Part shown: piece by piece, positions 33,042-41,438 of the stretch | Layout of the letters: the number at the start of each line of letters is the position of its first letter | How positions within the stretch are numbered: the stretch's first letter is position 1 | NCBI RefSeq assembly: GCF_024584705.1 | Contig: NZ_CP097384.1 | Location: 496,001 to 560,000 of the forward strand | From: Blastopirellula sp. J2-11 | GTDB lineage: Bacteria > Planctomycetota > Planctomycetia > Pirellulales > Pirellulaceae | Direction: 5' to 3' | Length of the DNA: 64,000 nucleotides | Program-made: the position numbers and the translations under genes | Notes under the pieces: model-generated | Databases searched by the model: none | Told to the model about the DNA's origin: nothing | The model's input: only the letters and a program-made list of their open reading frames with translations

Positions 33042-34481
33042 TTATTCGTCCCCTTTGACGACCTGTTCGACGGTTATGCCGAGCGCCCGCATTTTGTGAC
33101 GCAGGCTGCCGCGGGTAATTCCGAGCAGAACGGCCGCTTTCGATTGATTGCCGGCGGTCTTGTCGAGTACGAACGAAAGCAGTCGGTGCTCCATCCACTC
33201 TAGCGATTCGGCGTACATATCTTCTGAGTCGCGACTTTCGAGTTGTCCTAAAAAGACGTCGAAGGCGTCATCTTGATTGCCGGAAGAAGTGCCGCGCGTG
33301 GGAGACGCTTCACCAAAAACTTCCGGCGGGAGCCACTCTGGCGCTAGGACGGTTGATGTGGCCATTAACATCGATTTACGCAGTACGCCTTGCAATTCGC
33401 GGATGTTGCCGGGCCAGTCGTACGACTTGAGCCGAGCGAGCGATTCGGCCGAAAGTCCGGTAATTTCTTTTCCCAACTGTTTGTTGAACTGCTTCAGGAA
33501 GTATTGAACCAGTTGCTCAAGATCGCCGTCCCGATCACGGAGCGGCGGGATCGCGATTTCAAACGACTTCAAGCGATGAAACAGGTCCAAGCGAAAATCA
33601 CCATCCGCGATCATCTCTTCCAGGTCGCGATTGGTCGCCGAGATGATGCGGACATCGGTGGTGATTGTTTCGGCTCCGCCGAGACGCTCAAAGCGTTGGT
33701 CCTGTAACAGGCGAAGAACTTTGGCTTGGATCGTGAGAGACATGTCCCCCACTTCGTCCAGGAAAATTGTGCCGCCGTTGCATTGCTCGAACTTGCCGAT
33801 GCGACGCGAGTCGGCCCCGGTAAAGGCGCCTTTCTCGTGGCCGAACAGTTCGCTTTCGAGCAAGGTTTCGCTCAGTGCGGCGCAATTGACCGCCAAAAAG
33901 GGTTGGTCATTGCGATTGCTGTGCTGATAGATCGCCCGCGCGATCAGTTCTTTGCCGCTGCCGCTTTCGCCGCGAATGAGCACGTTGACGTTCTGGGCGG
34001 CGACGCGGCCCACTTCTTTATAGACCGCCAACATTTGCGGACTGCGACCGACCAGCAGATCGCCGGTCTCGTTTTCGTCCTCTTGCTGGGGAGTCAGTAC
34101 GACCGGCTCGTGCATCAAGCGGCGATTCTCGATCGCTCGTTCGACCAGTTCTTGGACCATGCCTACATCGAGCGGCTTGACCAAATAGTCATAGGCGCCC
34201 AATTTCATCGCCTCGATGGTCGTTTCGCTATCGTCGCGACCAGTGACGAAAATAATCGGTAATTTAGAGTCGATCTTCCGGATCTGGCGGGCAATTTCGA
34301 GACCGCTGATCTCCGGCAACATAATGTCCAGCAGCAGTACGTCGACTGCATGGTTTTCGATCAGCGGAATCACTTCGGCGGCGCGCTGAGCGGTCAGAAC
34401 GTCAACAGCACTACCTTCAAAGCAACGCTGAACGAGGCGCGCTACAGCTCGATCGTCATCTACGACAAGAATCTGCGTCAT
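33042..34481 (-). CDS. Sigma-54-dependent response regulator (NtrC family)
   Basis: The 479-residue protein has a receiver domain (ILVVDDDRAVARLVQ, phospho-acceptor Asp52 in VLLLDIMLPE), then an AAA+ sigma-54 activation domain with Walker A GESGSGKE and the GAFTGA loop (GHEKGAFTGADSR). The Walker B stretch is TIFLDEVGDMSLTIQ. A Fis-type HTH closes it (AAVLLGITRGSLRHKMRALG). It contacts sigma-54 RNA polymerase from distant sites. The ATG at 34481 begins the receiver directly; an upstream TTG is not needed. Together with the hybrid kinase (28440) and four sigma-54-like sites it forms a coherent local regulon. The two genes are not co-transcribed (opposite strands). Confidence 0.95.
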   Translation of the reverse strand: MTQILVVDDDRAVARLVQRCFEGSAVDVLTAQRAAEVIPLIENHAVDVLLLDIMLPEISGLEIARQIRKIDSKLPIIFVTGRDDSETTIEAMKLGAYDYLVKPLDVGMVQELVERAIENRRLMHEPVVLTPQQEDENETGDLLVGRSPQMLAVYKEVGRVAAQNVNVLIRGESGSGKELIARAIYQHSNRNDQPFLAVNCAALSETLLESELFGHEKGAFTGADSRRIGKFEQCNGGTIFLDEVGDMSLTIQAKVLRLLQDQRFERLGGAETITTDVRIISATNRDLEEMIADGDFRLDLFHRLKSFEIAIPPLRDRDGDLEQLVQYFLKQFNKQLGKEITGLSAESLARLKSYDWPGNIRELQGVLRKSMLMATSTVLAPEWLPPEVFGEASPTRGTSSGNQDDAFDVFLGQLESRDSEDMYAESLEWMEHRLLSFVLDKTAGNQSKAAVLLGITRGSLRHKMRALGITVEQVVKGDE

Positions 34482-34673
34482 GGGTGTATAGAGACCTGCG
34501 GATCTTCCGCGCCTCCTCCTCAAGTGTTATTCCCGGCTAGCGACAGTTTACTCCCAGACGTATCGATCAGTCTAGTTGCGACTGGACAGCGACAGGGGTT
34601 TGCGCAAAACTTTGTCAAACTACCGCAAAAAGTGGGGCAATAACTGCGGGGGAAATATGGCCCCAGCCAAGGA

Positions 34674-36236
34674 CTACTGCGCCAGATTTTCGTCAGCCGT
34701 CACCGGACGTTGCATCTGCTCTAAATGAATCTGGTCGATATCGAGACAAGCACTTTCGACATAGAACCCCAGTTTTCCCTCCGAAAACGTCTGATCAGCC
34801 AGGGAAATTACGATGCGATGGTCGATCGAAAACTCGATGTAGCTGCCGTAAGCTACTAGGCGAATCTCGCAGGGACGGTCCAAACGGCTTCGCCAGTAGC
34901 CGGCTTGCAGCGTGTCAAAACGCATCATGTGCTCGCCGGTCGCTGCATGGTCAGTCGCCCAGGATCGCAGCTGAGCGACTCCGCGATACATATCCAGCGA
35001 CATGAAATAGCCGTCCTGCGTCTCGGGGTTGATCCGAAAGACGAGCCCGCATTTGCCGTTGCCTTGCATGTCTAGCCGCGCCCGAAAGCGAAAACAATCG
35101 ACCGTCGAGTGAAACAAAAACGCCTGAAAACCGGCGTCGTTTCGTAAGCGAATCGAACTGGCCTCATTATTTACTTCGGCCGAACCATCCTTGTCGGCCA
35201 GCATTTTCGAGATCTGAAAAACCTCGCTGGTCACGTCGGCTTTAATTCGTTTGTCGAAGCCTTCAAACGACGCGACCTGCAATTGACCGTCCGAGAGTTG
35301 CCGAATTCGCTTGGGCGGAGGAAGCAGATTTTTCACCGTCCGCTTCGTGATGTCATGCGAGTAAAAATTCCAGATCATCGGGCCATGGTCGTCAAAGCAG
35401 ATTCGCCCGGCGTAGTTTCCCTTGGGCAAGAGAACGTTGTCGAAAAAGTTCGCCCACGGCTTTTCAAGATCGGAAGCGTGCCAGTAACGAATTTTGGCGT
35501 CTTCTCGGATGCTGCCGATCAAATATCGTTCGCCGCGCAGCTTCATCAGGTTGGGGACTTCGATGTCATCGTACAGCCCGGGATGAAACAGGCTGGGATT
35601 CGCTTCAAATTGGTTTTCGGCGGTTTCTTCCAACAAAGCGACGCAGCCGCGACGACAGACCGGACCATCCGGAACGCGGGCTGCTGCTAGCAGCCAGCCT
35701 TGGTTTTCGTCTCGATAATAGAACGGGTCACGCCAACTGATCCAACTGCGACCCTCAGACAATTTACTTTCGTAGTAGGGCGCCGGCGACTCCAGCGGGA
35801 AATGGCTCGTCTCTTCATAGTGCGCGTTAATGTTGCTGGCCGGCGCGTTCTTCACGCGGCAACGCTTGCATTGGCTGACCCAGCGGACCGGTGATTTGAC
35901 CCATTGGTACAAGTCGTCGCTGGTCGCCATCCCTAGTCGCTGCACCAATCCGTTGTCATGCTGCGCGAGCCCGGTGTAGAACATTCGCCATGAATTTGGC
36001 TTGAACGGATTGGGCGTCACGTGCATCGTCCAGAGCATCGAATCGTCCCACGCGCCGGGATGTCCGATAAACAGCGCATTCTCGACGCGATGCCAGGCCA
36101 GACCATCGTCACTGACCGCATGTGCGATAAAGTCGTGATTCGGCAGAACGAGGTGAAAGAGGTGATACAGCCCGTCGTGAAACACGACGTCGACGTCTCC
36201 CATCGTCTTGCGACTGCTTTCCGACTCTTGGTACAT
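34674..36236 (-). CDS. GH32-like glycoside hydrolase (five-bladed propeller plus beta-sandwich)
   Basis: The 520-residue protein has no signal peptide. The N-terminal blade has GDVDVVFHDGLYHLFHL with the candidate nucleophile aspartate, SWRDPFYYRDENQGW supplies the RDP transition-state stabiliser, and DIEVPNLMKL corresponds to the E-C/E-V-P acid/base glutamate. A C-terminal sandwich (HSTVDCFRFRARLDMQGNGK, GKLGFYVESA) is typical of GH32. The substrate could be a fructan or sucrose-like sugar; the lack of a signal suggests cytosolic action. A CKRCRVKN Cys pair in a loop near residue 120 is unusual for the family. No sugar transporter is adjacent. Confidence 0.82.
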   Translation of the reverse strand: MYQESESSRKTMGDVDVVFHDGLYHLFHLVLPNHDFIAHAVSDDGLAWHRVENALFIGHPGAWDDSMLWTMHVTPNPFKPNSWRMFYTGLAQHDNGLVQRLGMATSDDLYQWVKSPVRWVSQCKRCRVKNAPASNINAHYEETSHFPLESPAPYYESKLSEGRSWISWRDPFYYRDENQGWLLAAARVPDGPVCRRGCVALLEETAENQFEANPSLFHPGLYDDIEVPNLMKLRGERYLIGSIREDAKIRYWHASDLEKPWANFFDNVLLPKGNYAGRICFDDHGPMIWNFYSHDITKRTVKNLLPPPKRIRQLSDGQLQVASFEGFDKRIKADVTSEVFQISKMLADKDGSAEVNNEASSIRLRNDAGFQAFLFHSTVDCFRFRARLDMQGNGKCGLVFRINPETQDGYFMSLDMYRGVAQLRSWATDHAATGEHMMRFDTLQAGYWRSRLDRPCEIRLVAYGSYIEFSIDHRIVISLADQTFSEGKLGFYVESACLDIDQIHLEQMQRPVTADENLAQ

Positions 36237-36320
36237 ATGCGTAAAACCGTTCCTGCTGCGAGATCAAAGTTTCCCCTCTAATCTAGCAGGTCGCTCAGAT
36301 GAACCAAGATTAGTCTGCTC

Positions 36321-36588
36321 TTCGTTGCCCGCAGCGCGAGTTTTGGAGTTGCGTTATTTCCCTGGTTGGCCGCGATAGCTCCGCTATCCGCGGCGGCGCA
36401 GCCGTAAGAGGCATTGGTTGGTTCCCGGTAAGCAGTTCAGGGGCTTTTCGACATTTCCAACGGTATAGCGACCACCGAAGTAAGTCCGGCCGCGGCTCGA
36501 TGCCTCCTACCGACTTCGTCGGCCCCGATAGCGGAGCTATCCGGGCCAACCGGAATCCGTTCGGCCAAATAGCGCAACGGGATACGAA
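36321..36588. repeat. Inverted-repeat element, family A copy 2
   Basis: This ~270-bp element is in the same orientation as the copy at 46095. Left arm: GAGTTTTGGAGTTGCGTTAT then GGTTGGCCGCGATAGC. Core: GGCGCAGCCGTAAGAGGCAT, GGTAAGCAGTTCAGGGGCT, CCGACTTCGTCGG. Right arm: GATAGCGGAGCTATC then GCGCAAC. The last part of the right arm lacks about 16 bp (the CTCAAAACT stretch) seen in the other copies. It fills the gap between the GH32-like gene and the DUF4159 gene, ending 8 nt before the DUF4159 stop. Confidence 0.9.
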
Positions 36589-36596
36589 GATCGCCG

Positions 36597-39029
36597 CTAT
36601 TGCTGCATCGCAAATAGCAAGATATTCGCTGCGATTCGCGCCGCGTCTTCCCGCACATACCCCTTGCATTGCAGGGAGGAGCCATTTTCCATCGCGCAGC
36701 TGATGTCCAGCGGCGAAAAGACGACGATCAGGCGATCATCCAGCCACAGGCCTTCTAATTTGGGGGCCTGACGTGATTGGGTCGCCTGCAAGCCTTCCCC
36801 TTCCTGACGCTCTTGCGGATCGTTGACGGTGACGGTGGTGATATCAAAGCCGTTGTAGGCGTCGGAGTAGATGGGGTGATCGAGCGGAATTTCTTTCAGC
36901 TCGGCGTCGGGAAACATCATCTTCATTTCGCGGCGCAGCGCGGTGGTGAACGGCACGCTGGCGCAAATCGAGTCGGCGAAGAGAAATCCGCCGCGCGATA
37001 AATGCTCGGCCAAAGTAGTCCGATCTTTGGGAGTGAAGCGGAAGTCGCGCCGCCCATGCATAAAGATGATCGGGTACTCGTACAGCTTGTCATAGCTGGC
37101 CGGAATCAGGTGGGGCGAAGCGTCAAAGCGAAAATCAAGCTGCCGTCCCGCTACTTTAACCATGTTGGTCAGCGCCGCGGGAGCGTCGTCGGCGCCGCCG
37201 TTATGTTGCAGCTTGGCGACGACCAGCGTGTTGCGCAACTGGCCATCTTCGACCCCCAGCGTATCGTCGATCTCGATATCTTCCAGCTTGTCTTTCAGCT
37301 TGCGTCCCGTCGCGTAGGCCAACACGTTGGCGCCCATCAAGCTGCCGGCTTCGATCTGGGCGCGAACCGACGCCGGATAATTGGCAGTCGCTTCGCTGCG
37401 GTTCAGTTCCCAAAAGCAGCCGAGATCTTCAGGGCAATAAACGACGCTGGTGCGGCAGCAAGCGTCGATTCCGAGCAGCGGTTTGGCGTACTTCGCTTCG
37501 ATCGGCGCTTCGGCGAACCAGATCGGATGATCCGGCGGCAACAGACGTAGCGGAGCGTCGGGGAAGATTCGTTTCATCAATGCGCGAAAGTCGGCGTCAA
37601 ACTTGGCGCCGCCGCACGCCGCTTCGGCAAAGACGAAGCCTCCTTGCTCGATATACTGCTTCAAGCTTTTTTCTTGCTCTGGCGTCAGTTTCAATCCGTC
37701 TCGCCCGCTGATCCACAGGACTGGCGTTTGCAGCAGATCTTCGGTCGTCGCATGCGCGGCGTCGACCACTTGCCAGGTCATCCGCTGATTGCCCCAGCGC
37801 GGCTCGATAAAGTGAGTCAAATTGGCGATGTCGCTGCGGTGGCGATTCCAGTCGTTGCTGACCGTATTGCGCGGGCCGGCGGCGTCATGTTTGTATTTGG
37901 CGACCAAGACCGGCCGGCGACCTTTGGCCAGAAAGAGGAGCGCCAGCGAAGTTGAGACCGCCGGATGCGTGACTTCGGCGTTGCCGGTGCCGCGCCACGA
38001 ACCGCTTAGCGTGTCTTGGTTGTTGACCAGCATCTCGGCGCCTTCGCGATACCAATCATGCTCGCCGATAAAGCGTCGCCCGCCCAAGCGTCCGACTCGT
38101 TCGACCGCATACAAATAGTAAAGCAAATTGAGCGAATCGCCCCCGTCGGCTGGGTTGGTATAGACCGTAAAGTTGCGGCCGAGCCAGGCGTAGCCATCTT
38201 CAATCGCATCGTTGGGGGTTTGCTGTCCGCAACATTGGATGTGTTCGCCGTTGACCTGGGCGTCTCCCTCGGCCAGACGTTTGGTGGTGATGATCATCGA
38301 CGAGATTCCGGCCGCCGTCATGCTGCCGCGTCCCGGCGATTTCGGCAGATAGCCCCACGAGCCGTTCGGGTTTTGCGATTTTTCCCAGTAGTCGTGCGAG
38401 ACGCGCCAGGTGGGTTCGTCAATCTTCGCTCCTACATGGGCCGCTTCATCCAGCGCTAGAATTGCGAATTGCGTATTGGAGTTGTCGCCGCCGCCGCCGC
38501 CGCGCGGATCCGAATAGGTCCACATGCCGCTCCGGTCGCCGCCGCGGATTTGAATTCCGGCCAACTTTTGGGCGTTGGCGACGATGCTCGCTTTGCGTCC
38601 GGTCGGATCGGTCATGCTGTAGGCCATGATTTGCAGACTGAGCGCATAGGTATGCTCTGGTTGGCCGATCTTCGTTTCTAAATACTGCAACCCTTTGGTC
38701 AGAGCCGGGTCATCTTCGTCGAGACCGCTTTCGATCAGCGCCAGCATCACCAGACTGGTCACGCCGCCGGGTTGGCCCGGATATTCGGACCAGCCGCCGT
38801 CGCTTTGTTGCTGCTTACGCAGAAAATTGACGCCGCGCGCAATCGCTTCGTTGACCCGCTGCGGCGTGACCGGGTTTCCCCCGCGTTGAACGTTCTGCGC
38901 GGCGGCGGTTGACAAATTGGTCGACAAAGTCGCCGCAATCGTCACAATCGCCAGGGTTGCATAGGCAAGCTGCGTAAGCTTCCCAGGAACCGTAAACGGG
39001 CTAGCTGTGCAGCGATGGATGGTCGACAT
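36597..39029 (-). CDS. Alpha-toroid (terpenoid cyclase-like) protein with two DUF4159 domains
   Basis: The 810-residue protein has a signal-like helix (LAYATLAIVTIAATL). A prenyltransferase/squalene-cyclase-like alpha-toroid follows at about 50-370 (GVNFLRKQQQSDGGWSEYPG, NPNGSWGYLP). Two DUF4159 domains come next (about 410-560, YIEQGGFVFAEAACGGAKFD; about 640-805, HLSRGGFLFADSICASVPF). DUF4159 folds like a glutamine amidotransferase-type domain and is typically encoded beside MoxR/DUF58/VWA genes, as here: it is divergent from moxR with 228 bp between starts. No cyclase DxDD motif was seen, so the toroid is probably a binding scaffold. Function unknown. Confidence 0.85.
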   Translation of the reverse strand: MSTIHRCTASPFTVPGKLTQLAYATLAIVTIAATLSTNLSTAAAQNVQRGGNPVTPQRVNEAIARGVNFLRKQQQSDGGWSEYPGQPGGVTSLVMLALIESGLDEDDPALTKGLQYLETKIGQPEHTYALSLQIMAYSMTDPTGRKASIVANAQKLAGIQIRGGDRSGMWTYSDPRGGGGGDNSNTQFAILALDEAAHVGAKIDEPTWRVSHDYWEKSQNPNGSWGYLPKSPGRGSMTAAGISSMIITTKRLAEGDAQVNGEHIQCCGQQTPNDAIEDGYAWLGRNFTVYTNPADGGDSLNLLYYLYAVERVGRLGGRRFIGEHDWYREGAEMLVNNQDTLSGSWRGTGNAEVTHPAVSTSLALLFLAKGRRPVLVAKYKHDAAGPRNTVSNDWNRHRSDIANLTHFIEPRWGNQRMTWQVVDAAHATTEDLLQTPVLWISGRDGLKLTPEQEKSLKQYIEQGGFVFAEAACGGAKFDADFRALMKRIFPDAPLRLLPPDHPIWFAEAPIEAKYAKPLLGIDACCRTSVVYCPEDLGCFWELNRSEATANYPASVRAQIEAGSLMGANVLAYATGRKLKDKLEDIEIDDTLGVEDGQLRNTLVVAKLQHNGGADDAPAALTNMVKVAGRQLDFRFDASPHLIPASYDKLYEYPIIFMHGRRDFRFTPKDRTTLAEHLSRGGFLFADSICASVPFTTALRREMKMMFPDAELKEIPLDHPIYSDAYNGFDITTVTVNDPQERQEGEGLQATQSRQAPKLEGLWLDDRLIVVFSPLDISCAMENGSSLQCKGYVREDAARIAANILLFAMQQ

Positions 39030-39257
39030 AAATATCTAACTTTTCAGTAGTTAACGCCGATGCAGAAGTGCCCGTACACGTTGCCGTGGGCGGCTGTGAT
39101 TCCTAAAATCACGCTGTCTGGACGCTTCCCACTATTTTAGAGCCATTCGGCGCTTTTGGGCGACAAAATTGCAATTTAGGTTCGCCCTGACAGGAAACGG
39201 CTTGTTACTGAACAACCGCAATCCCGCCAACGATTTCAGCCCATTGAGGATCGCTAC

Positions 39258-40274
39258 GTGGCAAAAACCCGCAACCTCGGCGAAGTACTACAAGAGTTTA
39301 AGCAACAAAAGCTGGTCATGCAGCAAGAGTTGCAGAAGGTCATCGTCGGTCAAGAGGAAGTCATCGAGCAATTGTTCGCCGCTATCTTTACTCGCGGACA
39401 TTGTTTGTTGGAAGGGGTGCCTGGTCTGGCCAAAACGTTGATGGTCAGCACGTTGGCCCGCGTGTTGGACATGCAGTTCAAACGCGTGCAGTTCACCCCC
39501 GACCTGATGCCGTCCGACATTACCGGCACCAATGTGTTAGAAGAAGACGAGAACGGCCGTCGCAACTTCCGCTTTGTCGAAGGGCCGGTTTTCACCAACA
39601 TTCTGCTGGCTGACGAAATCAACAGGACCCCGCCCAAGACGCAAGCCTCGCTGCTGCAGGCGATGCAAGAACGCGAAGTGACCGTCGGTCGCGAGACGTA
39701 TGACTTGCCCGATCCCTTTTTTACGATCGCGACGCAAAACCCGATCGAGCAAGAAGGAACCTACCCGCTGCCCGAAGCGCAGTTGGACCGCTTCATGTTC
39801 AACATCATCATCGGTTACCCCACGCTGAGCGAAGAAGAAAAGATCTTGTCGAGTACGACGCGGCAAGAGAAGGTCGAAGTGCGCAAGATTTTTTCGGCCC
39901 GTGCGATTCTCAACATTCAGAAGTTGGTCCAGTCGGTCGCCGTCAGCGAATACGTGGTGAAGTATGTCGCCCGACTTGTTCGTGCGACTCGTCCGAAAGA
40001 CCCCGAAACCCCCAAGTTCATCCAAGAGCTGGTCGACTGGGGCGCCGGACCGCGGGCAGGTCAAAACCTGATCAACGGCGGCAAAGCGATCGCCGCGATG
40101 GAAGGTCGCTTCTCGGTCGCGATCGAAGACGTCAAAAAGATCGCAATCCCCGTGCTGCGTCACCGCATCAGCACCAACTTTCAAGCCCAGGCCGAAGGGA
40201 TGACCAACGAAGACGTAATTCGCAAACTGCTAAAAGAAATCCCGGAACCGGAGATTGAAAAGTTTGAGAAGTAG
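39258..40274 (+). CDS. MoxR-family AAA+ ATPase
   Basis: The 338-residue protein starts at a GTG with GAGGATC upstream. Motifs: LLEGVPGLAKTLMVSTLA (Walker A), FTNILLADEINRTPPKTQAS (Walker B), then FTIATQNPIEQEGTYPLPEA and LDRFMFNIIIGYP (sensor 1 region). MoxR proteins work as chaperone-like ATPases with VWA proteins to mature or assemble protein complexes. It heads the plus-strand set DUF58 - BatA-like - VWA. The stop codon TAG is the first three bases of the inverted-repeat element that separates it from DUF58. Confidence 0.94.
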   Translation: MAKTRNLGEVLQEFKQQKLVMQQELQKVIVGQEEVIEQLFAAIFTRGHCLLEGVPGLAKTLMVSTLARVLDMQFKRVQFTPDLMPSDITGTNVLEEDENGRRNFRFVEGPVFTNILLADEINRTPPKTQASLLQAMQEREVTVGRETYDLPDPFFTIATQNPIEQEGTYPLPEAQLDRFMFNIIIGYPTLSEEEKILSSTTRQEKVEVRKIFSARAILNIQKLVQSVAVSEYVVKYVARLVRATRPKDPETPKFIQELVDWGAGPRAGQNLINGGKAIAAMEGRFSVAIEDVKKIAIPVLRHRISTNFQAQAEGMTNEDVIRKLLKEIPEPEIEKFEK

Positions 40275-40524
40275 GGCAGGCCGTGCCTGCCAAAGAAACG
40301 AGTAAGGTGCGTCGAGACGCACCTTCGCCCTGCCAAACGACAAAACACTAGCCCGCAGCGCAAGCGAGGGAATGCGGCCGGAATTAAAAAAACATCGCTA
40401 CGGATAAAAATGTAGCCGTTCCCCCCCACAAAAACCATGCTGAACAAACATAGCCGCACGCATTCCCTCGCTTGCGCAACGGGCTAATGTCCTATCCAGC
40501 CGGCGGCAGGCACGGCCTGCCCTA
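40272..40524. repeat. Nested palindromic elements between moxR and DUF58 genes
   Basis: Outer arms TAGGGCAGGCCGTGCCTGCC (40272-40291) and its exact inverse (40505-40524) enclose three structures. One is a 10-bp hairpin AAGGTGCGTC-GA-GACGCACCTT (40304-40325). Another is a CACTAGCCCG-family element with arms at 40345-40377 and 40454-40490. The third is the AT-rich spacer between those arms. The arrangement looks like successive insertion of palindromic units. It interrupts an otherwise tight operon with 264 bp of hairpin-rich, non-coding DNA. Confidence 0.9.
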
Positions 40525-40538
40525 CGAAGACGAAACCC

Positions 40539-41435
40539 ATGTCGACCGTTGAGAGCTACCTAAAGCCGGAAGTTATTCGCCAGATTTCGCGGCTGGACCT
40601 GCGCGCTCAGTTTGTCGTGCGGGGGTTCTTTCAAGGTTTGCACGCGTCTCCCTATCACGGCTTCTCGGTCGAGTTCAGCGAGCATCGCCGCTACGAACAA
40701 GGGGACGACCCCAAAGACATCGACTGGCTCGTCTACGCGAAGACCGATCGCTACTACATCAAAAAGTTTGAAGCCGAAACCAACATCACCGGCTACCTGG
40801 CGATGGATCTCTCGAAGTCGATGGGCTACACCTATCGCCAAGAGATGACCAAGTTTGACTACGCGATCTCGCTGGCCGCCGCGATTTGCTACTTGATGAT
40901 TCATCAGCAAGACCCCGTTGGGTTGGTGACCTTTGATACGAAGATCCGCCAAAGTCTGCCTCCGAAGTCCAAGCGCAAGCATCTGGGGGATGTCCTCTCG
41001 CTGCTGACTAATTTGAAGCCGACCGGCGAGACCGACATCGCTCATAGCTTGTCGCAGTTGGCTGCGATGCTCAAGCATCGCAGCGTAGTGATGATCTTCA
41101 GCGATTTGCTGTCGGATCCTGAGGAAGTTTTCAAAGCGCTGTATCAACTGCGGCATCGTCAACATGACGTCATCCTGTTTCATATTCTGGATGAAGCGGA
41201 AGTCACGTTTCCGTTTGACGGCATGGTCGAACTGGAAGATCCAGAGTCGACCGAAGTTCTCAAGCTTGACGCCGGCAGCTATCGCGCCGACTATCGCAAA
41301 GAGGTCGAAGCGTTTCGTGAGCGCTATCGCCGCGACGCTTCAAAGGCGGGCGTGGACTACGTCGAGCTCGATACCAGCATGCCGTTCGACAAAGCGTTGA
41401 CCGAATACCTGATTAACCGTCGCACGAGGTTTTAA
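40539..41435 (+). CDS. DUF58 protein (VWA-like)
   Basis: The 298-residue cytosolic protein has the DUF58 signature GLHASPYHGFSVEFSEHRRY and the VWA MIDAS-like motif in YLAMDLSKSMGYT. VMIFSDLLSDPEEV and HDVILFHILDEAEV form the second half of the fold. DUF58 proteins pair with MoxR ATPases; the role in planctomycetes is unproven. It is second in the plus-strand MoxR operon and is followed after 3 nt by the BatA-like gene. A hairpin-rich repeat separates it from moxR. Confidence 0.93.
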   Translation: MSTVESYLKPEVIRQISRLDLRAQFVVRGFFQGLHASPYHGFSVEFSEHRRYEQGDDPKDIDWLVYAKTDRYYIKKFEAETNITGYLAMDLSKSMGYTYRQEMTKFDYAISLAAAICYLMIHQQDPVGLVTFDTKIRQSLPPKSKRKHLGDVLSLLTNLKPTGETDIAHSLSQLAAMLKHRSVVMIFSDLLSDPEEVFKALYQLRHRQHDVILFHILDEAEVTFPFDGMVELEDPESTEVLKLDAGSYRADYRKEVEAFRERYRRDASKAGVDYVELDTSMPFDKALTEYLINRRTRF

Positions 41436-41438
41436 GCC

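Noticed and set aside
38485-38510. GCCGCCGCCGCCGCC run considered as a microsatellite
   Set aside because: It encodes a short glycine run within the alpha-toroid/DUF4159 gene and is in frame.
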